From JANPEF01 sp031413115 (GTDB taxonomy: Bacteria > Eisenbacteria > RBG-16-71-46 > DASYSL01): 27,049 nucleotides of DNA. The translations under genes were made by a program, and so were the position numbers. Positions 26,455 to 27,049 of the stretch are shown one piece after another. Every line of letters begins with the position of its first letter. Position 1 is the first letter of the stretch. The notes below the pieces were generated by a model. It worked only from the letters and a program-made list of their open reading frames with translations. It was not told the DNA's origin and ran no database searches. Location: assembly GCA_031413115.1 (NCBI GenBank), contig JANOEH010000064.1, positions 1-27,049 of the forward strand, read 5' to 3'.

Positions 26455-27049
26455 TCATCCCCGGCCGATGAGCCGGAGTCCCAGCGAACACAGCGCGGCG
26501 ACGAGCGCCGCCATCGGCATGGTCAGGATCCATGCCCACACGATACGCCCGGCGATGCCCCACTTCACCGCCGAAAGGCGCCGCGTCGAACCGACGCCGA
26601 CGATCGCGCCGGTGATCGTGTGCGTGGTCGACACCGGGATGCCGGTCAGCGTCGCGGCGAACAGCGTGAGCGCGCCCGCCGTCTCGGCGCAGAAGCCGCC
26701 CACCGGCTGGAGCTTGGTCAGCTTCATGCCCATCGTCTTGACGATGCGCCAGCCCCCCGCCATCGTGCCGAGCCCGATCGTCAGGTGGCTGGCCAGGACG
26801 ACCCACAGCGGAACCTCGAACTCGCCGGTGAGGTGGCCCGTGGCGTAAAGCGCGACCGTGATGATGCCCATCGTCTTCTGCGCGTCGTTGCCGCCGTGGC
26901 CCAGGCTGAACGCCGCCGCCGAGAGCAGCTGCAGCCGTCGAAACAGCGTGTCGACCTTGCCCGGCGTCGACTTGTAGAAGATCCACGACACGGCGACCAT
27001 GAAGATCAAGCCCAGCGCCATGCCCACCAGCGGCGACAGGACGATGAAC
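26455..27049 (-). CDS. pit: inorganic phosphate transporter, PiT family, 3' part
   Basis: The C-terminal 197 residues or so; the frame runs off the right edge of the window. PiT signatures: LGHGGNDAQKTMG, the second-repeat GGWRIVKTMGMKLTKLQPVGGFCAE, and STTHTITGAIVGVGSTRR. Several membrane helices are evident (LIFMVAVSWIFY, VVLASHLTIGLGTMAGG, the C-terminal MPMAALVAALCSLGLRLI). The family imports phosphate with protons or sodium. The usual PhoU-like DUF47 partner is not downstream; it could lie upstream outside the window. Confidence 0.93.
   Translation of the reverse strand, partial: FIVLSPLVGMALGLIFMVAVSWIFYKSTPGKVDTLFRRLQLLSAAAFSLGHGGNDAQKTMGIITVALYATGHLTGEFEVPLWVVLASHLTIGLGTMAGGWRIVKTMGMKLTKLQPVGGFCAETAGALTLFAATLTGIPVSTTHTITGAIVGVGSTRRLSAVKWGIAGRIVWAWILTMPMAALVAALCSLGLRLIGRG

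Overview
This is a chromosomal segment of very high GC (about 70% by eye), with tightly packed genes, frequent GTG starts and stop/start overlaps. A large secreted subtilase ends in a FlgD-type Ig module of the kind used as a C-terminal sorting domain in FCB-superphylum bacteria. Together with the CHRD protein, the many secreted proteins and the extreme GC, this suggests an uncultured FCB-type lineage such as Candidatus Eisenbacteria. That assignment is inference; there is no rRNA or other phylogenetic marker in the window.

Layout. (a) 1-1115, right part of an insertion-sequence-like element with a 5'-truncated DDE transposase. (b) 1121-4149, minus-strand operon: NYN nuclease fused to two S1 domains, then an SDR oxidoreductase, then a monoglyceride-lipase-like hydrolase. 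(c) 4431-7145, minus-strand operon: lipoprotein, metallophosphoesterase, exported thioredoxin-like protein, MTH1187-family protein. (d) 7295-10602, plus strand: secreted protein with two jelly-roll modules, then a glycogen-debranching-type glucosidase whose best start is a CTG overlapping the upstream stop. (e) 10606-11418, minus-strand TSUP transporter converging on (d). (f) 11517-15787, plus-strand five-gene CDP-sugar and glycosyltransferase operon, coupled mostly through GTGA overlaps. (g) 15784-17447, minus-strand MFS exporter plus a small zinc-ribbon membrane protein. (h) 17569-23214, minus-strand 1881-residue subtilase with three repeats of about 435 residues and a strong terminator hairpin behind it. 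(i) 23456-23595, a 140-bp element bounded by 29-bp inverted repeats. (j) 23595-25679, minus strand: CHRD protein, histone-deacetylase-family protein and superoxide dismutase. (k) 25992-27049, minus strand: 3' part of a PiT phosphate transporter and a small coiled-coil membrane protein.

Most of this is ordinary housekeeping, envelope and sugar metabolism. I found no phage, CRISPR, toxin-antitoxin or obvious defence locus, and no tRNA or rRNA. The points most worth a second look are the 140-bp inverted-repeat element, whose ends match the end of the IS about 22 kb away (a possible MITE and its transposase source); the NYN-S1-S1 fusion; two apparent CTG starts at CTGA overlaps; and a CDP-sugar cassette without a recognisable 4,6-dehydratase.
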